Below are positions 50,701 through 63,069 of a DNA stretch of 64,000 nucleotides, piece after piece. The notes under the pieces were generated by a model, which saw only the letters and a program-made list of their open reading frames with translations, did no database searches and was not told the DNA's origin. Within the stretch, counting starts at the first letter, position 1, and the number at the start of each line of letters is the position of its first letter. Both the position numbers and the translations under genes were made by a program. Source of the stretch: Monocercomonoides exilis (taxonomy: Eukaryota; Preaxostyla; Oxymonadida; Polymastigidae); the NCBI GenBank assembly GCA_001643675.2, contig LSRY02000014.1:1288001-1352000 (forward strand), read 5' to 3'.

Positions 50701-53700
50701 ACCAACCAGAACACACCCGAAACATCAGACGGACTTTATTCCTCAGAGTCTGCAATCGGCGCAATGTCTCTTCCGGCATTCATCCATCACATTGTGCACA
50801 TCCTTCTCTTCCTCTCTCCTGTTGCTCTGCACACATTTACTAGACGCATTGCCCAGTGGGCGATGACCGCAGACTCGATAACATCAACCATCGCTGCTGT
50901 GCAGGTGTACCGCGCTCTGATTGTCTCTCTCTCTCGTCTGGCAATGCTGTATCCTTCTCTCCTGTGCTTCAACGACTTCTTGCTGCCTTCATTGCAACAG
51001 CAGGCTGCATCTGCCTCATCTTCGGCTCATCATGCCTCGTCTGTTGCCTCCACACCAGAAGTGATGGAGAACCCTTCACTGATCGACAACAAGCACACAA
51101 ACGTCGATACAGTCGCATTGTGCACTTCGCCAGCCTCACAGACGCTCATCCAGAGAATGCACCAGCCCTCGCGCCCGATCCCGTTGATTCTCAGCTCAAC
51201 TTCAATCGAAGGTGATTATCCAAATGTGACAAACCCGTCATCACATTTACTTGTCAATGCAACTCTTTCACTGAATTCGAAGCAAAATGCGCAGCAAAGT
51301 GGAAGCGGAGCAAAGGCAACAGTATCAGCTGTTCCTTCATCAGCAGTTGCCTCTGCTTCTTCAGCGTCTTCAGCAGCATCTTTGCTATCATCTGCTTCAT
51401 CTGCTGCTGTATTGCCTGCATCAAGCTCTTCAATCTCTGCTCTTCCTGCTCCAATGCTTGCAGCTGCCTTAGCCACTCAAAAGGTCCAAAAGGCACAATT
51501 CATCAAAAGCTGCTCAATTCGTGTGGCGTCTCCTATTTCTGCCATTCGCCTATCTGATCTCTCTGCTTTCTTGTCTTTGCTCTCCTCTTCGGCTGCTCTT
51601 CCTGGTGGTTCCCAGTTCCCTCAGGTGCCTCGCATTAACCAGGACCCAAGAGGATCCCTGCTGTCAAAGGCCATTGCCCATCTGCAGGTTGCTCCACAGC
51701 CAAAGAGCTCAGCCATGCAGAATCCAATGGCGCCTCCTCTATTCCCCAAACTGCCATCACTCAACTCGCCCACAACGCTGATGCCGCTCACTTTATCGCT
51801 TACTGCAGAGACTGATCCATCAGTTGTGGAAGCTGATCTGAATATTCCTCCGTTTGCAACACCACTGCCTGCCTGGGCTTCGCCTCATCTCGCTGCCGCG
51901 CTCTTGAGGCTGTTCTCGACAGTGTCTTCATTGGGCATCTTGTCACCGAAGACTAAGAGAACTGCAGGAATAACTGGAAAATCAGCTGCAATGAAAGAAG
52001 AAAACAGAGAAGGAGAAGAAGAAGAAGAAGACCACGTTTTGAGAGACGAAGATGGAAACGAGATTGAAATGGACCGCTTTGGAAACATCATCTGTTCAGT
52101 GGGTGATCGTCCGACGAGCTTCATTCCTTCGCTGATTGTGGAAGAGATAGCACAGACACCCATGCAATTCAGAGGAACTGCTAATGGCAAGCCGTCGCAT
52201 CCACAGGCTGCTTCATCAACGCTGATTGAAGAAGGAAAAGTGATTCAGTCAGAAAAGGAAAGAGTTGGAACGCTTTTGAGAACAGTTCCGGGTTGGGGCG
52301 ATGATCCAACGAAGGTCAGCAAGCAGCTGTCTGCTTCTGCCTCAGCTTCTGCAGTTTCAACAGCACCTACATTGACTGCTGCTCAGAGAACAACTGCAAA
52401 GCCAGAGAATGCAATGGCTGCATCATCACAGGCAGGTTCCTCATCTTCTGCTTCATCGTCTTCATTTTCCTCCTCTTCAGCCTCAGCAAATGCTTCAAGC
52501 TCTTCTTCATCTTCAGACTCGAAGTCATCTGCTGATGCCAGTTCAACCAATGCTATTTCAACCTCAACATTCGATGTTATGCTGAAGCCACAGCCTCTTT
52601 CTGTCTTAACTGAAGCTCTGGACAAGTCTGCCATGCTTGCCCCGTTCCTTATGCTTCCATTTGGCGGAGTGACAAATTCACAGTCAGTTCCTTCATCCAC
52701 ACAGCCAACATTGTGCTCTCCACTCTTCAAAGAGTCACTCGTGTCTATTCAGGACATCCTCCTCCGCTTTGCTCTTAGCTCAGCCACTCTGCAAGTGACA
52801 CGTCATTTGAAGGCAACAACCAAGCCGAATGCTGCTGTCTTGCGTGCATTCAAGCGGAAGAGGAAGATGTTAGCTCAAAACACCAATGAACAAGAAGATA
52901 TCTCAGACTCGTCAGACGAAGAGGGAGAAACTGAGCCATTGGCTATTGCAAACATTGATGTTTCTACAGTCACTGTTACCATTCCACCTGTTCTTCCTTC
53001 CTTCGGCCCGTCTTATTCTGGAAGGATGCTGTGGAGAGCCAGCGCCGCAGACAACAGAGACCCGCTGTCTGTTGAGAGAAAGAAGATCAGCTCAGTTCTG
53101 TTTGCTCCGTTTGACGTGGCGTATCACATGGCGCCTGTGTTTGCACGTGGGTTCAAACGGAGTGCTGATGAAAGCTTACCAGAAATGCCCGAAGGCGAAG
53201 AGAACATGGAAGCCATGTTGCCTCCGATTGAAGACGAGAAATTCACTCCGTCTTCGGTTCTTGTGGATGAAGAGTCCAATGTTCCCACAGATGCAGAGTG
53301 TGAGTTCTTCAATAATCTGTTCATTCCATCGCCACAGGGACACACTGAAGGCACTGTTGAGTGCATGCAGGACTATTGTGCAGCTGCTTTTGTATCTGGT
53401 TCGTCTCCTGCTCAGCTTATGCTCCCACTCCACACCGCTGGTATCGATGCCCACAGGCTGAGGAAAGTGCTGTTTGACATCCGAAGCTCGATGATTGCGT
53501 CTGCCTCTGGTTCTGGTTCAAGTTCTTCGAATTCGTCGATGTCTGCACAGGTGGCCTCGTTTGCTGCGGGTGGAGGGTCTGCTGGACAGCGGCTGTTTAC
53601 TCCGTCGATGCAGACGCTGTCTTCATCTACTGTCTCGTCTGTTATTGTCAGCTCACTTGTGTCAAAGGCAATGGAGATGGCGGTAGAGGCAAAGAAAGAA

Positions 53701-56700
53701 GCAGAGGAAGAGGTGCAGAGAGAGAAGGAGAAGAAGATGAAGGAAAGAAAGAAGAAGAAGAGCAGCGATGACTCAGATGAAGAGTCGAGTTCGGAGTCGG
53801 AATCTGAATCTGAATCTGACGAAGACAGCGATGAAAAGGGCAAGAAAGGCAAAAAGAAAGACAAAAAGGACAAGAAAGATAAGAAGGAAAAAGCGAAAGG
53901 AAAGAAGAAAGACGCTGAAGAAGCCCCAACTGCACTCGAAGAGAAACCAGATCCCGCAGGAAACAACGCACCAGCAAGTGCCGAATCCTCCATTGTGCTG
54001 CCTCCTATCCCAGGAAACGTCAACGAGTCGTCTGTCGTTCTTTCCTCGCTTTCCTCCAACAAGATGCTCGACCAAGCTCTGTCTGGCACTGTCTTCCACA
54101 CCTTCCAATCGGCACTTGCACCGATCCTCCCACCAAACTTCCCTGGTCTGATTCCATATCTCATGCGCGCACTCAGATTCGGCCCCAGACTTCTCTCTGC
54201 ACGTGGCGGGCCGTCTCTGGCTTCACTCAGCGAGACCTATTCGCCTCTTCTGATCAATGGAGCAGGCGAAAAGGGTGTGTTTGGCTCAAGCGGAGGGGCT
54301 GTGGATGCAGCAGTCTTTGGTTCAACACGCTCACCAGCTACGTCAGTTGACACAGAGAATGTACTGCTGTATCGCAATGGTGTGTGTATTGATGCACGTC
54401 AGCTGGGCGAGAGATATCTTCGCAGCATCTACCAGCCGTTCATCCACATGACCCACTTCGACCGCCGCTGCCGGAACGAGCACATTCGCGTTTCATCATC
54501 TGACTTTGTGGCTTCAGCTTCTTCAACAGCTGTGGTGAGGAATGTGATGAGGGCGTCGCCTGCACAAACTGCTATTCAGACAATTGCGCTGCTGCTTGAT
54601 CCAGAAATACCATCGACATTTGCGTTCCAGTCGAAATCGCTGCTAACAATCATAGAAGAAGATCCAAACATGAAGTTGATTGGAGCACCAGAGAAGGAGA
54701 AAGAGAAGGAAAAAGAGAAAGAGAAAGAAAAGGACAAAAAGAAAAAATCTTCGAAGAAATCTTCGAAGTCCAAGGATGAGGATGACACAGACACAGACAC
54801 TGATACCGACTCCACCAATGACTCAACTGCAGACGAATACGACAAAAACTCTCCATTTGTTGACCCCTCAACGAATGTCTGGACCCACCGCTGTGATGTC
54901 ATCCTGTGCATCATGTTCTCTCTCATCCCTGTCATCCACGCATCTCTCGTTCGCGACTATACAAACGCCATTCACAAGGAGACAGCCAGCAGAGTCGGCA
55001 CATTGCCACACCGCACAGACAGCGTTGCCTCAAGCGGCGATCCGACGACTGCTTCTGCCTCTTCTTCTTTGGCTGCCACAGCCACACACGGAAAGCGGCT
55101 GACGTCTTCTCATGCGCCAACACCTTCAACAGTGACTGCCTCCAGACTGCAAACAGAACACATGGCAGTGGTACATCCTGTGCCGTCTGCGCAACATCCA
55201 CAGGATCGTCTTCTGGCACTGTATGACGCCACTTCCATTCCACCATTCAACTCTGTCGCTTCTGTTCTGTTAGATTCAAATGCTGCATCTTCCATGGCAT
55301 CCTCAGACTCCTCTGCCTCTGCCGCAGCCCTGAGTGGCCTTCAGCTTGATCCAGAGAAGATGCTCCATCCAGGCGCATTCACCATCCCTGAGCCACGCGC
55401 CTCGCTTATCCCTGCGCACAACGCCACTGCTGCATCTATGTCTCTATCTGCATCACCTGTCCTGGCACACTCTGCCTGGGCACCTGTGTTCTCATCTCCG
55501 CTGTTCGGTGCCAGGCTTCTGACGTTTATTTCCTCAGCGTCTGCTCGTGCTGCCTCAGCCCCGTCTTCACCGTGGGCGAGAAAGACGCTGATTGCAGTGG
55601 TGCTGTCGTTCCTGTACAAGACACTTGCGATGGGCGAGAGAAGGGAAACAGCAAATGGCGGAATCGATCCAGCAGACAGAGACAAAGAGAACGAAGAAGA
55701 CTATGAAGACTTAGAAGATACTGACTTGGACATCAACTCAGACAACATGCTCCCAGACTCGATGGTGAAGAGCATCAAATGCCTCATCTCTGCTCTGCTC
55801 CTGGCAATGCACCCACACACACATCCACTGCACTTCTTGGTGTTTGCGGTCGAGGCGCTGTCATATGCAGTGGCTGATGCAGTCTCCCGTTCGAACAAAA
55901 TATCAAAGGAGCAGCTGGCAACCAGTCTGAAGCAGGCAGCGTTGGCACCATTCTCATTTGGTCTGTTTGTTGCCAAAGGAAAAGAAGAGAAAAGCTCATC
56001 AAAAGGCAAAAAGAAGAAGTCGAGTGACGATTCTGGTGACGCAGAGCTTGCTGATCCCGTTTTACAGCGCAAGACATCTGCTGCCAATGCACCGCTTCCA
56101 CCGCTCTTCTTCCTGCTTCCATTGACAATGCTGTTTGACGCCTCTCCTCTTCTCTACGGACCTTCAACTCTACTCACAGCTCGTCTTCTCCTAGCAATGC
56201 TGCCTCCTTCACTTTCAGGTTCATCGCATTTCCTGGCTGAGACACTAGCGCCAATCGCTTGCAGGGCACACATCTTTGCTGCTCCTTCACTTTCTCTCTC
56301 TCCCATTGCTGCTTCCTCGTCTTCCTTGGCCAACACATCCAGAATGTTCCCTACATCAACTCCTCTTCCACTGCCGAAGACTGGCTCTCTTGTGGCTGAT
56401 GTGTCTGTTGCTCCTTCTGTCGGCTTCTACGTGCCTGCCTCCACAAGCATACCTGCACAGAGCTCCCTGTCCTTATCAGTTGCATCACTTCCAGCACAAA
56501 CATTGAGATCTCATCTGAAAAAAGCGAGTGTGGACTTTGTGTACACGTTCTCTGAGCTACCGAATGCCACCGCGTTTACCACACCGCTGATGCAGTGTGT
56601 GGAGCTGATTGCTGACTATCTCACAACAAGCGCGTTGGATGCAGAAGATGCGAAGAAGACGAACATTGCGAAGAAATCAATGCAGACAATGCAGAAGAAA

Positions 56701-59700
56701 TCCAAAAAGGACAAAGACGGAAAGAAGAGGGCAGGAATGGATGACTCGTTCCTGCGAATTATTCTGTCGAAGATCGGCGAGATTATCAACCAGCAGACAA
56801 CAAGAACATCACTCACTGCTTTGTCGCCGTTCTTCTCACCACTGATATTCGTATCGCCATCTTCAATAACTTCTACAAACTCCATTGTATCTGCTGCTGC
56901 CACATCTTCTTCCTCATCATCATCATCATCATCAAGTATGTCTGCAGCTTCACTTGCACAGAGCATTGTTCCGTCTTCATCTGATATTCTTGTCCGTATT
57001 GTTACCCAAATGGAACGTTTATCTCAAGCTGTGTTCCTCCTTCTCAACACCACGTTCTTCACTCCTGTTCCCCTCTTCAAACACACCCCTCTCACAACCA
57101 TCTCCAAAGCACTGCCTCCGCTTTCTCAGCAAACAGTTGCGTTGTATTCAGCTCCCAGCGGAGCATCACAAAGTGCTTCGTCTTCAGCTGCTTCAGCAGC
57201 ACAACCAGTGCCTTCTTCTGCTGCTGTTGGAGCTGGCTCTATTCCTCTGCCTCCTCCTCCTCCATCTTCTTCTCAATCATCTTCATCTGTTTCTGGAAGT
57301 TCTGCAGCTGGAACCTCATCATCGTCATCATCTCAAGCTGCCCAGGCTCAATCACCTGACAGCAGCGCATCATCCACAGTTCTGCCGCTTCCGACCATCC
57401 CGACCTCGTCTTCGATGTACTACCAGCACCCGTCGTATTCCTTGGCGTCGTACCTCTTCTCGTTCCCTCCCTCCGACGGCGAGATTCGATCTGGATCTTC
57501 AGTCCCCCCACCTCTTATCGGGATGATGCCCACTGTGGAGTTCTGTGTCGTCTCCTCCTTCTTGTTCCAGACACATCTGGTGTCTGTCCCAATCTCCATC
57601 CGCATCAAAGATCAGGCAGCAGTGGCACGCGATGCCGCAGAGAAGAAGATGGCTGCCGAAGAGAAGAGAAGGAAAGAAGAAGCTCGCGCCTCAGCCAGCG
57701 GAAAGGACAAGACAGGACACAAAGCACACCATTCATCCAGTGCTACTAGCCAGTCTGCAGCTTCAGCATCGCTCATGGCGCTCTCTGCCACGCATTCATC
57801 TTCCTTCTTTGCGTCGTCTCCGTCATTCCTTCCAGGTGTCTCTGAGGAGGCGCATGCACTTTGCCAGCAGGAAGAGGCAGTGCTGTCGATGATCATGAAG
57901 ACACCACAGATCAACGAGTCAGCAGTCGAGGCTATTATGAAGAGCAGGCCAGCACATATTAGAAAGCAGCAGGCAATTATTGCTTCGCTTCTGAACAGGA
58001 AGTCAGACTTGAAACTGAGTGGAATGGGAATGGGCGCACTGAACAGCAAAACAAAGGTCAAAGAAGCAGAAAACGAAGCAGACAAACCAGAGGTGCTTGT
58101 TGAAGATGATTTGGACTTCGTTCTGGATGTGGATGCAGACGGCGCCGATGCGAAAATCACGAAGAAAGCGAAAAAGGGAAAGGGAAAGAAGAAGGCAGAT
58201 GGAGGACTGCAAGGAGGAGTGAACACGAAGTCATCGCGTGTGTCGTCGAAGAGAGACGAGCTGTTGAGGCTGGGTGTGATTCTGCAGCAGAGAACAGAGC
58301 TGCTTCGAGATGAGGTTGCAGCACAGGCTCGTTTGGCGCGTGTTATTGAAGAAGAGAAGAAGAAAGAGCTGCTGAAGAAGAAAGAGAGAGACCTCATCCT
58401 GAAGAAAGAGATGAGGCAGCTGGAGGAGTCTAAGAGGCAGTCTGTGGGAGATTTGAACAAGCTGACGAAAGAATTGAATGATTTGGTGAAGAAGCGAGAT
58501 GATCTCGAAAGGCAGGCGACGATGCTGGCGAACTTTGTGGATGTGATGATGGAAGAGATTGCACTCACACGAAGAGAAATGAATGCCAAACAGAAGCAGC
58601 TGCAGTTACTTATAGACGGAATAACAGCAGAGGACGAAGAGAGAGCGGGAAGAGCAACAAGGCTGGTTGGCAAGGAAGATAAAGAGAGAGAGAAGGAGAA
58701 GGAAAAGAAGAAGAAGAAGAAGAAAGCAAAGGAAGGAGATAAAGAGCAACTGATGAAAGGATTTGGATTGGGAGGTATTGTTGGTCGTGGCCAGAAGCAG
58801 ATTGAGGTGGAAATCAAACTGATGAAAGGATTCGCTGAAACAGTCAGAAGAACACTCCATTCGAAATACGTGGCATCGCTGGGACAGCTCTGGGAACTGG
58901 TAAGGCCGTACATAACATCCATTCCATTGCCATTTGAGTCGAACGCTGCCTCATCTGCTTCAGCATCTTCCTCCACAACACCATCGACATCTATGGCTCT
59001 GCCTTCCACGCTCCCTCAACCGTTGGCAGAGCTTCTGTCAGTTGGATTTGTCGATATCAGCAAGTTCAGTTATCCAACTCTGATGGCATCGCTTCCACTT
59101 GTCTCGCTGCTTCCTAACAGAGTGAGCGAAACCTGGTCGTTCCGTTCGAAGATCTACGTGCCTCCGCCAGCAGCGATGGCCATCCTCGACAACTTCCTGG
59201 CTGACCCACGAAGAGCGCTACCTGAGTTCACACTGTTTGTCTATCGCTACTTCGACCTTGCGCCGTGGCTGCTGTTTGTGTCGCTGGTCGACTGGATGAA
59301 CGATGAGATGGTGCTGGAGGCGATCCAGGAGGAAGAAAGAGCAAATATGGGAATTGCACCAGAAGCGACAACAAGCACTGCTGCTTTGTCAGCAGCTGCT
59401 GCCAGACTGAAAGCGCGGAAAGTGGAAGATGCGCAGAAGAGAATGAAGCAAGGAGCACAGAGAATAATACGGCAGTTCCTCAATCTATCGCCAACACCAG
59501 CAGGAAGCACGGGAACTGCCCTGTCGCAGCGCAAGTACCTAGTGCCTGGGTCGCTGGCTGCGCTGATCACCGCACTGAACGTTCCACTCCCCGCTCTTTC
59601 GATGCACTTTGCACGCAACGCCCATTTGGACTACACTCTACGTGCAGTGATTGTGCAGACGCTGCGTAGAGCTGCTGAGCTGGGCGTGTTCAACGAGACA

Positions 59701-60222
59701 GAAGCTGAAGAGACATTCACGCTTCCATATTCCACACTGCGCACGAGCAAAGCAGTCGCCGCGGCTGCTGCTGCGTCAAAGTCGCTAACACCATTTACCA
59801 CCATTCTGAGTGATTGGGAAGTACCCAATGTAGAGTACCCTGCCCTGTCTGTTCCATTGAGCCAGCTGGCCACTCTGTTTGATCCGCTGATGTTTGTTCT
59901 GTTTGAGGCGCTGAGAGGGCTTGTGCTTCCTGCGTTCATTGGAACTAAGTCGTTCAGGAAGATCATTAGAGCACGTATGGAAGAAGGCGCCTTTGGAGTG
60001 CCAGTGCATCAGAAGGCAGGGACGATCTGGGTGGAAACGAATGCATCGCTGGCAGAGAGGAAAGAGAGGAAGAAGTGGACGAAGAATGGAAGGATGATGA
60101 CAGAAGAAGAAGCAAGAGAAACAATACAGAAGTCGTCGAAGCAAAGTGCAGATGCAACTGATATTTTGTGGAATGTGGGAAAAGTGTACGATATGGACGA
60201 TATAACATTCAAGACTGATTAA
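32737..60222 (+). CDS. Giant Ser-rich helical protein of about 8982 residues
   Basis: Six exons join in frame: 32737-32823, 32887-33120, 33177-33481, 33578-33908, 34071-34190 and 34351-60222, ending TAA. The last exon is 25.9 kb without a stop. The ATG at 34309 lies in the intron and is not the start. The first 360 residues look like an alpha-solenoid (MDITFLDLDFFFEDVNKLVL; LYPKNFESLVTILKDNVMFL). Long helical blocks, for example at residues of about 670-790, alternate with low-complexity linkers: Asn/Gln-rich at 460-490, many poly-Ser runs, acidic or Lys/Glu stretches, and poly-Pro near 4300 and 5460. Residues of about 8326-8450 form a Lys/Glu coiled coil, and a folded-looking C-terminal block follows 8610. 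No signal peptide, membrane helix or catalytic motif was seen. A scaffold role is an inference; the family was not recognised. Confidence 0.85.
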
Positions 60223-60887
60223 ACAGCGATGCATTTATTTAATATTTTTTTTTTCAGTTTATTTTAATAATTTGATAAAATAATAATTATTAACTTTTGT
60301 AATTGTGATTGTTATTGTTATTCAATTATTAAATTTAATATTTGAATTTTTTCGTTGATCCTTTTTTAGTTTATTTGTGTGTTGTTTTACGTTGAAGCTA
60401 TGAAAAAAGATATATTCTTTTGAATGTGACGTTGTTTATAATTGTTATACTTAGATTTATTTACTTGTTCAACTGTTTCATTTTGTTCAATATCTTATTA
60501 TATCATATATTCTAAAGCATTTATTCTTGTTGTGTTTGTATTCCACTTTGTTTTTATTGTTTTTTTGTTGAAATTTTCTGTCTCCCTATAAACCTAGTTC
60601 CACATCATTGTTAAACTATTTTAGTTTGTTGTTAACTTTTATTTGATTTTCTTTGACTTTTTTTTTCAAACTTTGTGTTGCTTTTATTGTCGGTTGTTCA
60701 AAAAATAAAATAAAATAAAAAAGAGAAAATTACTTTTAGGAAAATAATCCAAATATTTTATTTCATATAAACACGCAAGCTGTTTGCAACATCAGATCAA
60801 AACAGGAGAAATTAAATAAAGAGATAAAAAAAGTGTTTCTATTTTTGAAAAAAGGAAGAAGAAGAAGAAGAAATGTTTAATAACTTG
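60223..60887. other. Shared 3' spacer of two convergent genes
   Basis: AT-rich sequence between the stops of the giant gene (+) and calreticulin (-). It must hold both 3' ends. AAAATAAAATAAAATAAAAA near 60703-60722 and AATAAA near 60814-60819 occur, but no confirmed polyadenylation signal can be named for this organism. Confidence 0.45.
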
Positions 60888-62237
60888 TTACAATTCTCTG
60901 ACATCATCGTCGTCATCATCATCGTCGTCGTAGTCATCATCATCATCATCATCATCCTCGTCTTTCTTTTGATTCTTGAAGAGATCCTTTCCACTCATTG
61001 AGAAAGTCTCTGGCTTCTCGTATGGATCATACACATCTTCATATCTCTTTGTGGGCTCCCAGTTCTGCTTCACAAACGTGCGATACTCTTTCAAATCGTC
61101 TCCAATGAAGAAGTTGTCGAAAATAGACCCGCTTTTCGGCTGATAGATTTCAATCCCCACATATCTTATCTTCTTGAATGCAGCATTCCTCCTGGCCTTC
61201 TCCCAGTCTGGATTCGGAATGCGTGGAGCCTTCCATTCTCCTTTATATTCTGGGTTCTTTACCAACGGCGGCATCCAGACGCCTCTGTAGCGCGGATTGG
61301 GAATTCGTGGGGCACTCCACTCTCCGTGGAGCTTCTCTTTCCACCAGATAGGCTTCTTCGCCTTGTGGTCGACAATTGTCATCTCCTCCTCCCAGTCATC
61401 TGGCTTCTTTGCTTTCGGATCGGGAATCTCAGGCAGCTCAACCCAATCCTTTGGTTTTTTTGCATCTGGGTCAGGAAGTGTCGGACCATCAAATGCTCCA
61501 GGAAAATCAACATACATTTTCCCACTTCTTTGGACTTTGTTATCGATTCGTATTTCATAGGAAAGATCTGGGAACATGATAATAGTAAACATATGAGTAC
61601 GTGTATCTTTTTCCAAGCGAAGTGGTGTTGTGTGTTGATATTCGTTTCCATGTTTTTTAAGAATTAATTGAACACGATCAGAATGTCCTTTATCCTGATC
61701 TTGGCCAAACATAATGTAATATGGAGTTGTTCCATCAAAATCGGTTTGGTTAATGCCTTCTGGTAGTATTTTCACATAAGAACCACCGACCTGAATATCT
61801 TGCTCGTTTTTAACCATGTACGAAAATATAAATGTTTTGTTATAAGTTGAAATTGTTCTTCCAATATCAGCAGAAATTTGATAATATCCATCATCAGTTA
61901 TTGTTTTCATTCCTTTGGATCTTTCGCGATTTTGGCATTTTTTAGGTGCTTCAATTGCCCATTCTCCTTTATAATGTTTTGTCTTATTAACTGCAAGAAC
62001 CCAACGATCTTTCCATTTATCTTAAAAAACATATTTTCATAGCCAATTAATGATCACAAATTTCACATTTTTAAAGAAAGCATAAAAATACAAATGATCA
62101 ACCAATAAAAAAATAAAGATTAAAAATGATTGGAAAACAAGAAAAAGTAACTCCTTCGAACCTCCGTCAGCAAATTCTTCTTTCCAAATAATCTCAGATG
62201 AAAAAAATGATATCAAAAATAGAGAAAAAACGAGCAT
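60888..62237 (-). CDS. CALR: Calreticulin
   Basis: Two exons, 62237-62162 and 62020-60888, are joined across a 141-bp intron and give 402 residues, close to the usual 400-420. It is a Ca2+-binding lectin chaperone of the ER lumen. The signal peptide is MLVFSLFLISFFSS. The N-domain opens IIWKEEFADGDKWKDRWV, matching the family start, and includes YYIMFGQDQ and the KKHGNEYQHT lectin region. The P-domain has three type 1 repeats (DPDAKKPKDW, DPKAKKPDDW, DHKAKKPIWW) and three type 2 repeats (GEWSAPRIPNPRYRG, GVWMPPLVKNPEYKG, GEWKAPRIPNPDW). The C-tail is nearly all Asp, for low-affinity Ca2+ binding, and ends in VREL instead of KDEL/HDEL. The intron phase was chosen because it restores the family's F-x-D-G-D-x-W motif. 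A second family Cys pair was not fully traced. Confidence 0.93.
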
Positions 62238-62530
62238 GAGCAAAGTGAAACTTTTCGAAAAGAAACATAAAATGGTATTTTTCGATCAAAATAAAAATTG
62301 GAAGATGGACGAATTGTTCACATATTTATTAATAAAATAATAATAATAATTGAAATTGTAATTTAGCAAAAACAAGAAATCAATCAACATTGCGAATCAA
62401 TAACGTTGAAATTATTCACATCATTTTCATCAGATTAAAAAACTGACAAACAATGTGAAAATAAACCACAATATAACTGGGGAAAATTTTTTTTCGAAAC
62501 AAAGAATATAAAAAAAAGTGAACTTAATAT
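62238..62530. other. Upstream region of calreticulin
   Basis: AT-rich spacer that should contain the calreticulin promoter on the minus strand. No motif is recognised and no open frame of note. Confidence 0.4.
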
Positions 62531-62740
62531 AAGGGAAAATACTGACTTTCCAGCTTTTTTGGAAAAAATTTAAAATTTTTGTTTCACTCATAACTCATCA
62601 AAGCTTTCTATGATTTCGAAATAAATTGGATTTTATTATCGGATGACAGTCATCGTTAACATCATAACATAATGTTTTGTGACATCAGTTGTATTTCTGA
62701 AAATGAACTATTTTTGATTTTATTTTTTGAGCATTGAAAA
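62531..62740 (-). repeat. Dispersed repeat family A, copy 4 (inverted)
   Basis: The reverse complement of the right half of copies 2 and 3: GGGAAAATACTGACTTTCCA with GCTTTTTTGG, CACTCATAACTCATCAAAGC, GATTTCGAAATAAATTGGAT and AACATAATGTTTTGTGACAT. The far end is more diverged. Confidence 0.65.
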
Positions 62741-62781
62741 AGCCAATTAAAAGTGCATGATTTTGAAAAGAAAATACCAAC

Positions 62782-63031
62782 AATGTGTGTATATTATTTA
62801 GAAAAGTTTTTTTTGTAAAATTTTCTGTTAAAAATGAAAATTAAATATTTTTATTAAAATGTGGCCCCAACTCGCCAGATTTCACCAATAGGACATAAGT
62901 GCTTGACAATGTCAAAATTTTTATGCTGGAGAAAGTTGGTAAGTTGGGGTTAAATTTTAAAAAAAAATATTTAATTTTCATTTTCAATTGAAAATTAAAC
63001 AAAAGGAACTTTTCAAAAAAATGTACACATG
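62782..63031. mobile_element. MITE, third copy of the AAAAGTTCC family
   Basis: The right end AAAACAAAAGGAACTTTTCA with AAAAAATGTACACATGTG matches the other copies. The left end (TGTGTGTATATTATTTAGAA, then AAGTTTTTTTTGTAAAATTT) is a diverged inverse. The inner arms pair well: AATATTTTTATTAAAATGTG with GCCCCAACT against AGTTGGGGTTAAATTTT and AAAAAAATATTTAATTTTCA. Confidence 0.65.
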
Positions 63032-63069
63032 TGATATTTTGCCCTATATAATTAAAAAAAAAATAAATC

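Noticed and set aside
12731-60222. CRISPR-like or tandem-array reading of repeated Ser and module motifs
   Set aside because: Repeats are at protein level with diverged DNA and belong to coding sequence; no regularly spaced identical DNA repeats were seen.
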